A stretch of 64,000 nucleotides of DNA from Myxococcota bacterium (GTDB lineage Bacteria; Myxococcota_A; UBA9160; UBA6930), in NCBI GenBank assembly GCA_028285625.1, contig JANQOX010000014.1:302429-366428 (forward strand), given 5' to 3'. Positions 47,058 through 56,119 of this stretch are shown piece after piece (position 1 is the first letter of the stretch; every line of letters starts with the position of its first letter). A program made the position numbers and the translations under genes. The notes beneath the pieces were generated by a model, which was not told where the DNA came from, ran no database searches, and saw only the letters and a list, made by a program, of their open reading frames with translations.

Positions 47058-47121
47058 GCGCCCGGCTCGCGAGGGCGAGCCGGGCGCGTAGTCGGCGGAT
47101 CGCGCCCGAGCGATCCGCCGA
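47058..47121. terminator. Two adjacent strong hairpins
   Basis: GCGCCCGGCTCGC-GAGG-GCGAGCCGGGCGC and TCGGCGGATCGC-GCCCGA-GCGATCCGCCGA, downstream of the 47136 stop. Confidence 0.65.
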
Positions 47122-47135
47122 TGGCGTACCGGGGA

Positions 47136-47711
47136 TCAGGAGGACGGTGCGTAGGGCAGGGACGAGTCGTGCAGCACGATGCGCAGGGTGCCGTTCGCGT
47201 CGCGCACGTAGCCGAACGAGTACTCGACCTTCACCTCTTCACCACCGCCCGCGGGCGTGAAGTAGTAGTTGCCCATCGCGACGGCCATGCCGTTCTCGAT
47301 CCGGGTGCCGATGTTCTCCCAGCGAACCTGCGTCCACGGGCGAATCGCGAAGCCCTTGTCCTCGGGGTGGTTGGGATCCGAACCGACGAAGTACGAGAGC
47401 GCCTCGTCGAACGTGGTACGGAACTGGTCCTCCGAGGCGAGGGTCGGCTTGAAGAGCACCTCACCCATCTCGTAGCCGTAGTGATCGCGGATGTGCTGCT
47501 CGGCCTTCTGGCGCGCGGCGTCGAAGCCGTCCTGGGTGTATGCCTGGCCGATCGCGACGATGCCATTGCCCCATGCGCGCTGGGCCTCGGTGACCTCCTC
47601 GGCGGAGATCGTGGCCTTGTTGCCGTACGAGGCGTTCGCCGTCGCGGGAAGCGCGAGCAGCAGCGAGGCGCTTGCGAGGGCGAGGATCGGGATTCTGCGG
47701 ATCGGGTTCAT
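47136..47711 (-). CDS. Secreted SnoaL/DUF4440-like protein
   Basis: Signal peptide; NTF2-like ending ...MGNYYFTPAGGGEEVKVEYSFGYVRDANGTLRIVLHDSSLP. Confidence 0.7.
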   Translation of the reverse strand: MNPIRRIPILALASASLLLALPATANASYGNKATISAEEVTEAQRAWGNGIVAIGQAYTQDGFDAARQKAEQHIRDHYGYEMGEVLFKPTLASEDQFRTTFDEALSYFVGSDPNHPEDKGFAIRPWTQVRWENIGTRIENGMAVAMGNYYFTPAGGGEEVKVEYSFGYVRDANGTLRIVLHDSSLPYAPSS

Positions 47712-47903
47712 CGAAGTTCCTCCGTGGGGGGCCCACGGGTTTGTGGGCTTCGATACGGAATCTTCCCGTTCGATCGAGGCTCGGCAAATAGGAAGTGTCG
47801 AGTTTTTCCATCGAAAATGACGATGTATTTCCTTGCCCCGGAAGCCCCGCGTTCTCGCCTCTCGGGGGCCGCGGCCCCCCTGCCGGTCGTCACCGCCGCT
47901 TGG

Positions 47904-48896
47904 TCAGGGCAGGCGTTCGTCGAGCTCGGCCCGGATCAGCGACGCCACCTCGTCGGGAATCTCCATCGGCAGGAAGTGGGTCTTGTCGGGGAAGTGGATC
48001 TCGCGGCCTCTCGGGAACTCGGCGGCCAGGCCCGGCCAGGTCGGTGAGGTCGAGAACGCCATCGGGCCACTCAGATCTTCCCTGGGTTCCTGTGCACGAA
48101 GCACGAGCACCGGCATCTCGAGCGAGCGCGCGCTGTCGTACACGCCGCCATTGGTGCGGCTGGACATGTAGACGCTCGCCTCGATCTCGGGCGGACAGGC
48201 CAGGACGAACCCGTCTCCGTCATCGGCGGGCCGGATCCCATGCTCGCAGTAGTCGCGGAGGATCTTCGGATCGAAGAGCGGGAACGAGCTGCGACCCCTC
48301 AGTCGCTCGTACATCGCGTCGGCGGAGTCGAAGCGATTGCGTCGCTTGGCAGCGGGATGCATCTCGCCCTCGGCGAGGTTCCACGAGTTCGGGTTGCCGA
48401 CGTAGGCTTCGGGTGCGGCCACCACGGGATCGATCAGGACCAGCCTTCGGAACCGCCCGGGGCTCGCCGCGGCTGCATCGATCATCGCGTGGGCGCCCAT
48501 CGAGTGGCCGACCCCAACGATGTCGTCGAGGTCGAGCGCCTCGACAAGCGCTGCCTGGTCCTGGCCCATCACGTTCCAGTGCAGGATGGGCTTCTTTTCG
48601 CTGCGGCCGTGCCCGCGCTGGTCCAGCGCGACGCTGTGCAGGGGCGGCAGCCGCGAGATGATCTGGTCCCACACGCGGGCGTGGAACCCCGTCGCGTGCA
48701 CGAAGAGCAGGGTCGGGCCGCGCCCCTTCTGTTCCGGGTGGCGCTCGAAGTACGCGAGCTCGCACTCGTCTCGCTGGAGGCGGTGCAGGGTGGGCTCCGC
48801 GGCTGGCTGTGTGACGTGCTTCACGTGTTCGAGCTTTCTTGGCGGGCCCGACTCGAGATCGGCGTTCGTGCGGGACGCTTCTCGCACTCGGGGCAT
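47904..48896 (-). CDS. Alpha/beta hydrolase
   Basis: LLFVHATGFHARVWDQII...VGVGHSMGAHAMIDAAAASPGRFRRLVLIDPV...PDKTHFLPME. Confidence 0.9.
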   Translation of the reverse strand: MPRVREASRTNADLESGPPRKLEHVKHVTQPAAEPTLHRLQRDECELAYFERHPEQKGRGPTLLFVHATGFHARVWDQIISRLPPLHSVALDQRGHGRSEKKPILHWNVMGQDQAALVEALDLDDIVGVGHSMGAHAMIDAAAASPGRFRRLVLIDPVVAAPEAYVGNPNSWNLAEGEMHPAAKRRNRFDSADAMYERLRGRSSFPLFDPKILRDYCEHGIRPADDGDGFVLACPPEIEASVYMSSRTNGGVYDSARSLEMPVLVLRAQEPREDLSGPMAFSTSPTWPGLAAEFPRGREIHFPDKTHFLPMEIPDEVASLIRAELDERLP

Positions 48897-48912
48897 GGGG
48901 GCTCCTCGCCGC

Positions 48913-49368
48913 TCAAGCGGCCGTATCCGACCTGTGGAACTCGATCCTCGGCTTCTGGGCCGCGGGCGGGGGAGACGTCGCCTGCAGCAGCTCGAGCGCC
49001 TCCTTCGCGTCGTCCTCCGTGAGCCGCTTCGTGAGCATGGCGAACTCGACCACGTTGCCGTCCGGGTCCTCGGTGTAGATCGAGTGGATCCATCCGTGGT
49101 CGATCTCGAGCACGTCCTTGCCAAGATCGAGGAGCCGTTGCCTGCGACGGTCCAGGTCCTCGGAGCCATCCGCCTGGAACGCGAAGTGGTTCGTCATCGG
49201 ATCGAGTCCGAGGTCGCGGTTCAGGTAGCCCGTCGAGTAGAAGACGTGACGGTTGAAGCCGCCTTTCTGAGGGTTGATCGGCGGGGACGGGGCGAACAGC
49301 AGGAACGCTGCGAGCGCGAGTGCGGCGACTGCGATCCGTCGCGCGTTCGTATTGCCCTCAGCGCTCAC
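48913..49368 (-). CDS. Membrane-anchored partial VOC (glyoxalase-like) protein
   Basis: N-terminal TM then ...DLGLDPMTNHFAFQADGSEDLDRRRQRLLDLG...GWIHSIYTEDPDGNVVEFAM. Confidence 0.65.
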   Translation of the reverse strand: MSAEGNTNARRIAVAALALAAFLLFAPSPPINPQKGGFNRHVFYSTGYLNRDLGLDPMTNHFAFQADGSEDLDRRRQRLLDLGKDVLEIDHGWIHSIYTEDPDGNVVEFAMLTKRLTEDDAKEALELLQATSPPPAAQKPRIEFHRSDTAA

Positions 49369-49446
49369 GCGGCGACGATATCGGAAGCCATGCTGGGAGG
49401 CCGGCCGTTCCCCGGCCCTTCCATGAGGTCGCCAGGAGAGCGGTCG

Positions 49447-49881
49447 CTACTTCAGGGTGATCTCGATCGCATGCGGCAGCGCCTGGATCTCGATCAGCGC
49501 CTCCTCGTACGAGGCCGCGCCGCTCTTCCAGGCCCCGCTGAAGCCGTAGGGCTCTCGGGGGATCGTCAGGAAGTTCCGATCGAGCTTGCCGTTCTCGTTC
49601 AGGTCCTGGTAGACGGCAATCGCGTACTGTCCGGGGGCAAGGCCTTCGATCTCGACACTCATCTGAGTCTCCGTGGCCGGCGCGTCGACGCCGTGCGCCG
49701 GCTGCCCTTCGGAGAACTCCTCCCGATGGGCTTCGTCGAAGGCGCCGACTCGGAGGATGCCTTCGCCGGCCTTGACCCCCCGAACGGTGACCCGCAGGCC
49801 ATCCGCAAGCACGAGGGACGGCAGAGCCAACAGAAGGGCCGACAGACAGATTGCACGCTTCAGGGCTTTCGTTCGGTTCAT
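49447..49881 (-). CDS. DUF2141 family secreted protein
   Basis: Signal peptide; LAPGQYAIAVYQDLNENGKLDRNFLTIPREPYGFSG. Confidence 0.88.
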   Translation of the reverse strand: MNRTKALKRAICLSALLLALPSLVLADGLRVTVRGVKAGEGILRVGAFDEAHREEFSEGQPAHGVDAPATETQMSVEIEGLAPGQYAIAVYQDLNENGKLDRNFLTIPREPYGFSGAWKSGAASYEEALIEIQALPHAIEITLK

Positions 49882-49883
49882 CT

Positions 49884-51443
49884 CTAGTCTCTCACTCGCT
49901 CGATCATCTTGCTCAAGATGGGGAGGAATTCCGAATCGCCGCTGACTCGAAGTCGACCCGCTGCGACGGCCTCCTGCGTGTCGCTGCGCCCGCTGCAGAG
50001 TTCGAGCCACACCTCTACGGGGCACTGGATGGTCATGGTCGCGTTCCCGACCGACCCCCGGCGCGCATCGCAGCCGGAGTCGTGAACGTCGAGAAAGTAC
50101 AACCCCCCGCCTCGTCCGCCCAGGATCAGCTGCACCGTCGCACGGACATTGCCCGCGTCCAGGGAGGCGAAGGCGTCGGGCAGTCGCTGCATGATCGCGT
50201 CCAGGTCGGTCGAAGGCGAGTCTCCCTCGGCGGGCTCTGGGCGGGGAAAGAGTCGCAAGAGCTCCGCGATGAGCCGCTGCGAGCCGATGGCCTCGTACTT
50301 GCCCTCGGTGAAGGCGTCGAGTGCATCCAGCGAACCCATTCCGATGTCGTACCAGACCTCGTAGGGCGTGCTCACGGTCAAGCTGGGGATGGCCGTCAGG
50401 CCCTGCTTGGCGATGCAGCCAGAATCTCCAATCTCGAGGTACCAGTCCAGAGCACCCGGATCGAAGCGCAGCTCGCCGTTCCGCTCGAGGGTGAGTGCAG
50501 GCGGGGCGATATGGAACTGGATGGTCGCCCTGAGGTTCGGGATCGCCGCTGGATCGTACATGGCAGCCATCGTCTGCATGAGGATCTCGTTGGGGACGTA
50601 GGTGCGATCGGCTGCGTGTACGCGGCCGACGACCTCGTCGCTGCCTGCAGAAGGCGTCGCGGGGCTGTCCATGTCGCCGGCGAGGAGCGGCGCCACGTGC
50701 CGGAGTTCCTCCGGCACGCTGGCCTTGTCCATCTGGGCGGTCCAGAAGTCGTTCGCGACCTCGTGGAACGCATCCGCGCCACCCGGAAAGAGGTCCTGGC
50801 CCAGCTCCGCCTGCAGCGCATCGCTGATCCCTCCCTCGCGGATCAGCTCTTCGCCCGCTCTGCGCACTCGGGCGTAGTACTCGCCGAAAAGGGGCTGTAG
50901 GGAAGGGCGGCTGAGCGGCTCGGCGGCTGGGCGCAGGATCTCACCCATGTACTCCCATCCTTCCATGCGAGCGATCTGCTTGAAGGTGGTGACGAGCGCT
51001 TCGAAGTGATCGAACTCGGGGAAGCCACAGGGGGAGACGAGGAACATCCTGGTGGGCTTGCGGAATCGTTCGGGGTGACCGCTGACGTTCGGCACGGAGG
51101 GATGGGGGATGAGCCAAGGCTCGAACCGCGGGAGGAGCCGGTCGATGAAGTCCTTCATGATTCCGGTCATCGAGTAGTGGTAGAGGGACGTGCCGAAGAC
51201 GACGATGTCGGCCTCGTTGAACTTCTTCAACGCGGGGGACATACCGTCCCGGTGAACGCACTCGCCTGGCGTGCGCACCCAGCAGTTGTAACAGCCGATG
51301 CAGGCCTCCAGGCTGAGGCGTCGAATGTGGACCACCTCGGTCTCCGCACCCGCCACCTCCATGCCCTCCAGCAGCGGCGTGAGGATGCGGTAGGTGCTGC
51401 TCGCCTTCATTCGAGGCGATCCGTTGAGTGCCAGCACCTTCAT
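49884..51443 (-). CDS. NADPH-dependent FMN reductase/flavodoxin-like protein fused to SCP2 sterol-carrier-like domains
   Basis: MKVLALNGSPRMKASSTYRILTPLLEGME...CIGCYNCW...DIVVFGTSLYHYSMTGIMKDFIDR; C-terminal half has two ATIQFHI/ATVQLIL...YEVWYDI/VEVWLEL SCP2-like units. Confidence 0.8.
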   Translation of the reverse strand: MKVLALNGSPRMKASSTYRILTPLLEGMEVAGAETEVVHIRRLSLEACIGCYNCWVRTPGECVHRDGMSPALKKFNEADIVVFGTSLYHYSMTGIMKDFIDRLLPRFEPWLIPHPSVPNVSGHPERFRKPTRMFLVSPCGFPEFDHFEALVTTFKQIARMEGWEYMGEILRPAAEPLSRPSLQPLFGEYYARVRRAGEELIREGGISDALQAELGQDLFPGGADAFHEVANDFWTAQMDKASVPEELRHVAPLLAGDMDSPATPSAGSDEVVGRVHAADRTYVPNEILMQTMAAMYDPAAIPNLRATIQFHIAPPALTLERNGELRFDPGALDWYLEIGDSGCIAKQGLTAIPSLTVSTPYEVWYDIGMGSLDALDAFTEGKYEAIGSQRLIAELLRLFPRPEPAEGDSPSTDLDAIMQRLPDAFASLDAGNVRATVQLILGGRGGGLYFLDVHDSGCDARRGSVGNATMTIQCPVEVWLELCSGRSDTQEAVAAGRLRVSGDSEFLPILSKMIERVRD

Positions 51444-51701
51444 GGAGCACCTCCCTGGCCATAGTACGAACTGCGTTCGCTCGTCGTCCGTCGACCGACT
51501 CGCGTTCAGGGTGCTTCCCGTAGCACGGAGTCGGGCAATCTGCCGGGCTCGAATCTCTGCCAGGGCAACGTCCATCAGATCGGAGCGGCCCGCGGTGCGG
51601 GTCGTTCCGGACAGAACCCTCGGGATCGGCGCGGACGAGGGCGCTCGCATCGTGCTGGTCGCGCGCGCCGACGGCACCGACAGCCCGCTCGAGTGCGGCG
51701 A

Positions 51702-54700
51702 TCAGCCCCGGGCCGCTCGCCGCCGCACTGCAAGCCCCAGCAGCGGTGCCAGGATCGGCACGAGACCCGGGCCGATGCCGCAGCCCGTGGGCGGGGCCAC
51801 GGGTGGACCCTGTCCGTCGTTGGCCACGACCTCGACGCCCAGCTCTTGGCAGGTCGGGTCGGCGGGGACCCTCTGGTCGAGCACGCAGAAGCCGTTGCTG
51901 TTGCAGGCCGCTCCGTCGCAGTCGCCCGAGTCGCCGCAAGGGCGCGGCATGGCCGACTCTTCGCACAAACCGTCCACGCACGACACCAGGCAATCCGTGC
52001 GCTCTACACAAGGCAGGCCTTCGCGGGGCCCGCCGAAGCAGAAGCCGTCGCAATCGGCGAACTGCGTTCCCGTGCAGAAGAGGTCGTTCGCGCAGGTGCG
52101 CGGCCCTTCGAGACCGAGGTCGGCGGTGCCGTCGCCCTCGTTGTCGATGCCGTCCGCGCACGACGGGTCTTCGGCCGTGTCCGAGGGCGCGCCGCAGCCC
52201 GGATCGTCCCCGTCGACCGTGCCGTCCTGGTCGTTGTCCTCACCGTCGTCGCAGGCCGGGCTCTCTTCGTCGCTCTGGGCCGTGGCGCAGCCGGGGTCGT
52301 CGGGGTAGTCGATCAGCCCATCGCCGTCGTCGTCGAGCCCGTTGGCACACGCCGGTGCCCCCTCCAGATCGTGATAGGGGGCGAGGCACTCCGGATCGTC
52401 GGCGTCCACCATGCCATCGCCGTCGTCGTCCACGCCGTCGTCGCACTCCGGGTCCTCCCGCGGCGAGAGGCGCGAGAGGCAACCCGGGTCGGCCGGGAAG
52501 TCGCGCATGCCGTCGGCGTCGCCGTCGAGGCCGTCTGCGCAGGGCGCCACCTCCGACGGGGTGATGCCCGACACGCACTGCGGGTCGCCTACGTCCAGGG
52601 TGCCGTCGCCGTCGTTGTCGAGCCCGTCCTGGCAGTCGGGCTCTTCCGAGAGATCCAGGTCGCCTGCGCAGCCGAAGTCGGCCGCGTCCACGTCGCCGTC
52701 GCCGTCGTCGTCGACGCCGTTGTTGCAGGCGGTGGGCGGGGGCACCGCGGCGCTTCCGGCTCCGGCCACGTCCTCGCCCCCTGCCGCGAAGTCGAACGAG
52801 ACGTCGTCGACGTAGAACGACGCGATGAACTGCGCCACCTGGTCCTGGTTGGCGTCGACCTTGTCTGCCGAGATCGCGATCACGCCCACGCTCGGTAGCT
52901 CGAGCGTGCCCAGGGGGTCGCGTACGACGACGCTACGGGCGTCTTCGATCTCGGTGAGGATCGTCTCCTGGGCGCCGTCGACCGGGTTCACGCGCAGCAG
53001 CGCGGCTTGTTCACCGGGCGCGGCGTCGTTCAGCCACAGCACGCGCCCGTCGGGGGCGACGGCGAGGTCGAGGGCGGCAGCGAGCCCGCCGCCGCTGGCC
53101 CGCTGGATCAGCGCGCCGGTGGCCGGGTTCATCTCGTAGAGCGTGCCCACGCCCGACGCCGCGCAGTCGGCCACGTAGACCACGTTGCCGTCGGCGGCCA
53201 GCGCGGTCGGATTGGCGAGCAGGCCCGAGGTCAGCTCGAAGACCGCGCCGCTCGCGGGCTCGACGCGAAGAACCTGGCCGTCGGGCGTATCGTCTTCGAG
53301 TGCGCCGCGGTCGGCCACCAGCAGCGCGCTTCCCCCGACGAAGACCACGTCCGACGGCGCAACCGCGCCCGGCTTGCCCGAGAGCCCGCCGAGGTTCACG
53401 ACCGGTCGCGGAGTGCCCGCGGCGATGCGCCAGACCGTCACGACGTCATCGAAGTAGGTGTCGTCTTCGCTCACGCCGACCACACCGCCATCGCGGTCGT
53501 TCCAGAGCCCGCCGATCACCACGGGCAGCCGCACGTCGCCGCTCTCGAAGACCACCAGCGGGTCGCTGCCCTGGGGTGCGAGGGCCACCACGCGCGTGGT
53601 CTCGTTGGCGGTGGCATCGAGGATGGGGACGAGTACGTGCGCGGGAGTGAGCGGCTCTGCGGGCGGGCCCGGTGGCGTGTAGACGTACTGGACCGTGAGG
53701 GCGCCCGTGAAGCTCGGAGGCCCGAGGACCAGCAGGCCCGGTGTGAGGGGCACGCCGGGAAGGCCGCGCAGGTCGAACTGGATGCCGGGATCGCCGGGAA
53801 CCGGAAGCGCGAGGAAGTCGGCGCGGGTGCCCACCACCGACGTGGGCGGCTGGAACACCGGGCCTCCGACGAAAGGGATCGCGAAGCCCAGCAGATCGGT
53901 GGCCTCGGTGAACGAGAAGCGAACCAGGATGCCGGTGGGGGAGGGCTGAGACGGTGCGAAGCCCTGCATGCGGAACTGGGCGGAGCTGTCGAAGGAGAAC
54001 CCGCGCCCGGCGAGCCCGGCGACGTCGAGCTCGCCCGTGAGGGCGTAGAAGCTCTGCGAGAGGCCACCCAGCCCGGCCATGCCGGTGAGCGAGCCGCGAA
54101 GCTCCACGACCACCCGGTCGAGGGTGCCGAGGCTCGGGTCGAACGGTGCGACGGCCACCGTGTCGAGCGTGCCCGAGACGTTTCGCGTCTGCGTGATCAG
54201 CTCGGCTGCGTCCGCCGAAGCAGGCGCGAACGCGATACCCAGCGCGATCAGCGCGGCTGGCGTCGCCCCGCCGCCTGCCCGGATGCGCAGGCTCTGCTTC
54301 CGGCGCGATCGCGCCAGGCCCTGCAAGGCCAGCAGCAGGCTCGCGACCAGCATGGCGGCGGCCAGCCCCGGCTCGGGCGTGGGGCGGATCGCGAGGGTGA
54401 GGCGCCCGATGCCCGGTAGCGAACTCGAGGGCAGGAGCGACGTGCGCAGCACCACCGGCGTCACCAGGTTGAGCACCGTAGGGCCTGCGCCAGCGGGGGT
54501 GGCGCCACCGGTGGCGGCCACGCTCGACACGAAGGCCCCTTGCACGGTGCGGACGGCTCCCACGCGCCCCGTGGTCCAGCCGCCGCCGATCACCTGGGCC
54601 GTGGCCGCGAGCGCGGTCTGCGTGGCGGTCGCGGCGTTGGCGCCGCCCACCGGCGACAGCGGCACGGCCAGTGTCGCCAGCGGGTTTCCGAAGCTCCCGA

Positions 54701-55136
54701 GCACACCGACGCCCAGCAGGCCCGAGAGTCCACCGCGCCCGTGCAGCGCCGCGGTGCCGGCGCAGCTCACCAGCGGGTGTCCACTGGCACAGGGCGGCTG
54801 CCCGGCGCTCAGCACGATCTCGCCGTTCGCACCAGCGACCTCGAACTGCACGATGGGGTCGAGTGGCGCCAGCGGTGCGAGGATCGCCGTGGTGGCGAAG
54901 GCACCGGCCGGGATCTCGACGCGGGTGATCGCCCCGCCCAGCGGGTCCGGCCCGAAGAACTCGCCGACACCTGCGCCGCTCACCACGATCGGGGGCAGCA
55001 CTCCGAAGGCCAGCCGAAGCGTGCCGTCGAAGCCCAGCAGGTCGCCGCGTGCTGGTGCGGCCGGCACGGCGAGCAGTAGCGCCACGAGGGCGAGGCGCGC
55101 GAGCCCCCCGGGCCCGAGGGACCGAGCAGGAGACAT
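51702..55136 (-). CDS. Large secreted protein with internal PEP-CTERM-like segment, Ca-binding D-D-D-G-D-G repeats and C-terminal Cys-containing CTERM-like anchor
   Basis: Internal RPTPEPGLAAAMLVASLLLALQGLARSRRKQ; repeated CxxGxDDDGDGxxDxxDPxC; C-terminus GCGIGPGLVPILAPLLGLAVRRRAARG. Confidence 0.75.
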   Translation of the reverse strand: MSPARSLGPGGLARLALVALLLAVPAAPARGDLLGFDGTLRLAFGVLPPIVVSGAGVGEFFGPDPLGGAITRVEIPAGAFATTAILAPLAPLDPIVQFEVAGANGEIVLSAGQPPCASGHPLVSCAGTAALHGRGGLSGLLGVGVLGSFGNPLATLAVPLSPVGGANAATATQTALAATAQVIGGGWTTGRVGAVRTVQGAFVSSVAATGGATPAGAGPTVLNLVTPVVLRTSLLPSSSLPGIGRLTLAIRPTPEPGLAAAMLVASLLLALQGLARSRRKQSLRIRAGGGATPAALIALGIAFAPASADAAELITQTRNVSGTLDTVAVAPFDPSLGTLDRVVVELRGSLTGMAGLGGLSQSFYALTGELDVAGLAGRGFSFDSSAQFRMQGFAPSQPSPTGILVRFSFTEATDLLGFAIPFVGGPVFQPPTSVVGTRADFLALPVPGDPGIQFDLRGLPGVPLTPGLLVLGPPSFTGALTVQYVYTPPGPPAEPLTPAHVLVPILDATANETTRVVALAPQGSDPLVVFESGDVRLPVVIGGLWNDRDGGVVGVSEDDTYFDDVVTVWRIAAGTPRPVVNLGGLSGKPGAVAPSDVVFVGGSALLVADRGALEDDTPDGQVLRVEPASGAVFELTSGLLANPTALAADGNVVYVADCAASGVGTLYEMNPATGALIQRASGGGLAAALDLAVAPDGRVLWLNDAAPGEQAALLRVNPVDGAQETILTEIEDARSVVVRDPLGTLELPSVGVIAISADKVDANQDQVAQFIASFYVDDVSFDFAAGGEDVAGAGSAAVPPPTACNNGVDDDGDGDVDAADFGCAGDLDLSEEPDCQDGLDNDGDGTLDVGDPQCVSGITPSEVAPCADGLDGDADGMRDFPADPGCLSRLSPREDPECDDGVDDDGDGMVDADDPECLAPYHDLEGAPACANGLDDDGDGLIDYPDDPGCATAQSDEESPACDDGEDNDQDGTVDGDDPGCGAPSDTAEDPSCADGIDNEGDGTADLGLEGPRTCANDLFCTGTQFADCDGFCFGGPREGLPCVERTDCLVSCVDGLCEESAMPRPCGDSGDCDGAACNSNGFCVLDQRVPADPTCQELGVEVVANDGQGPPVAPPTGCGIGPGLVPILAPLLGLAVRRRAARG

Positions 55137-55243
55137 GGGGAGCAGTGGCTCGGGGTGGGCCCTTGTGGCGTTCCCGGTCCCCTGGGGAGCCCCCACGCTC
55201 ACGAGCACCCGTTCGTGGCCTGGTCGTCCCGTGCGCGCCCGGC

Positions 55244-56020
55244 TCAGCGGGGCCGTGCTCCCCGAGAGCTCGGCCGCCCGGCCCGGGCCGCGCGCAAGAG
55301 CACCGCGAGTCCGGCCAACAGCGCCAGGCCGCAGGCGTACTGAGCTGGGGTGAGTCCCAGGTAGCGCGTCTCGCCGACGCGTAGGAAGTCGAGGCCGAAG
55401 CGCACCGGCGCGTAGAGGGTGAAGAAGAGGCCGAGGTAGAACCCCGACGGCCGGGGCTTGCGCGCGAGCCACGCGAAGGCGGTGGCGATCGGAACGGTCG
55501 CCAGGAACTCGAGCAGCCCCACGTCGAAGCGCGGTCCGTCGGGGAAGGCCACGGCGAGGGCGTGATCCGAAGCGATGCCCAGGTGGTCGTGGGCGAGGCT
55601 GCAGCCCAGGCGTCCGAAGAGCCAGGCGAATGGGAAGGCGAAGGCCAGCAGATCGAGGAAGCGCCAGCGGTCCGCCGTCGCCATGTCACGGCGGTGCATG
55701 ACGTAGAGCGCCGCGGCCAGCCCGCCCGCGATGCCGCCCGTGGACGACATACTGCCGGCGACGCGCAGCACCTCCAACGGGTCGTGGCGGAGGACCTCGG
55801 GCCGGTAGGCGAGCACGTCGAACACGTGGCTGCCCACGAAGCCCAGAGCGATGGTCCAGGCGAGCAGCGAGGCCGTGGCCTCTCGGGCGAGGCCGAAGCG
55901 CGGCGCGGCCCAGGTGGCCACTCCGAAGCCCGTGGCCGTAGCCACGCACACCAGCAGCTCGAAGGCGGTGACCTCGACCGGCCCCAGTGCGAAACGCGGC
56001 ATCTCGACGTAGGGAAGCAT
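55244..56020 (-). CDS. lgt: Prolipoprotein diacylglyceryl transferase-like protein
   Basis: GSHVFDVLAYRPEVLRHDPLEVLRVAGSMSSTGGIAGGLAAALYV...FAWLFGRLGCSLAHDHLG...RFGLDFLRVGE. Confidence 0.85.
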   Translation of the reverse strand: MLPYVEMPRFALGPVEVTAFELLVCVATATGFGVATWAAPRFGLAREATASLLAWTIALGFVGSHVFDVLAYRPEVLRHDPLEVLRVAGSMSSTGGIAGGLAAALYVMHRRDMATADRWRFLDLLAFAFPFAWLFGRLGCSLAHDHLGIASDHALAVAFPDGPRFDVGLLEFLATVPIATAFAWLARKPRPSGFYLGLFFTLYAPVRFGLDFLRVGETRYLGLTPAQYACGLALLAGLAVLLRAARAGRPSSRGARPR

Positions 56021-56119
56021 CCGGCCCCGAGCGTACGAGGCTCTTCGCCTAATGACACATTCGAGATGGCGGGGCCACAAGAGAGTGGGCCGGATTACGC
56101 CCGGCCCGAGGGAGCCCGG

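Noticed and set aside
53446-56058. 870-aa minus-strand ORF
   Set aside because: Arg/Ser/Pro-rich wrong-frame translation over the Lgt and CTERM protein genes.
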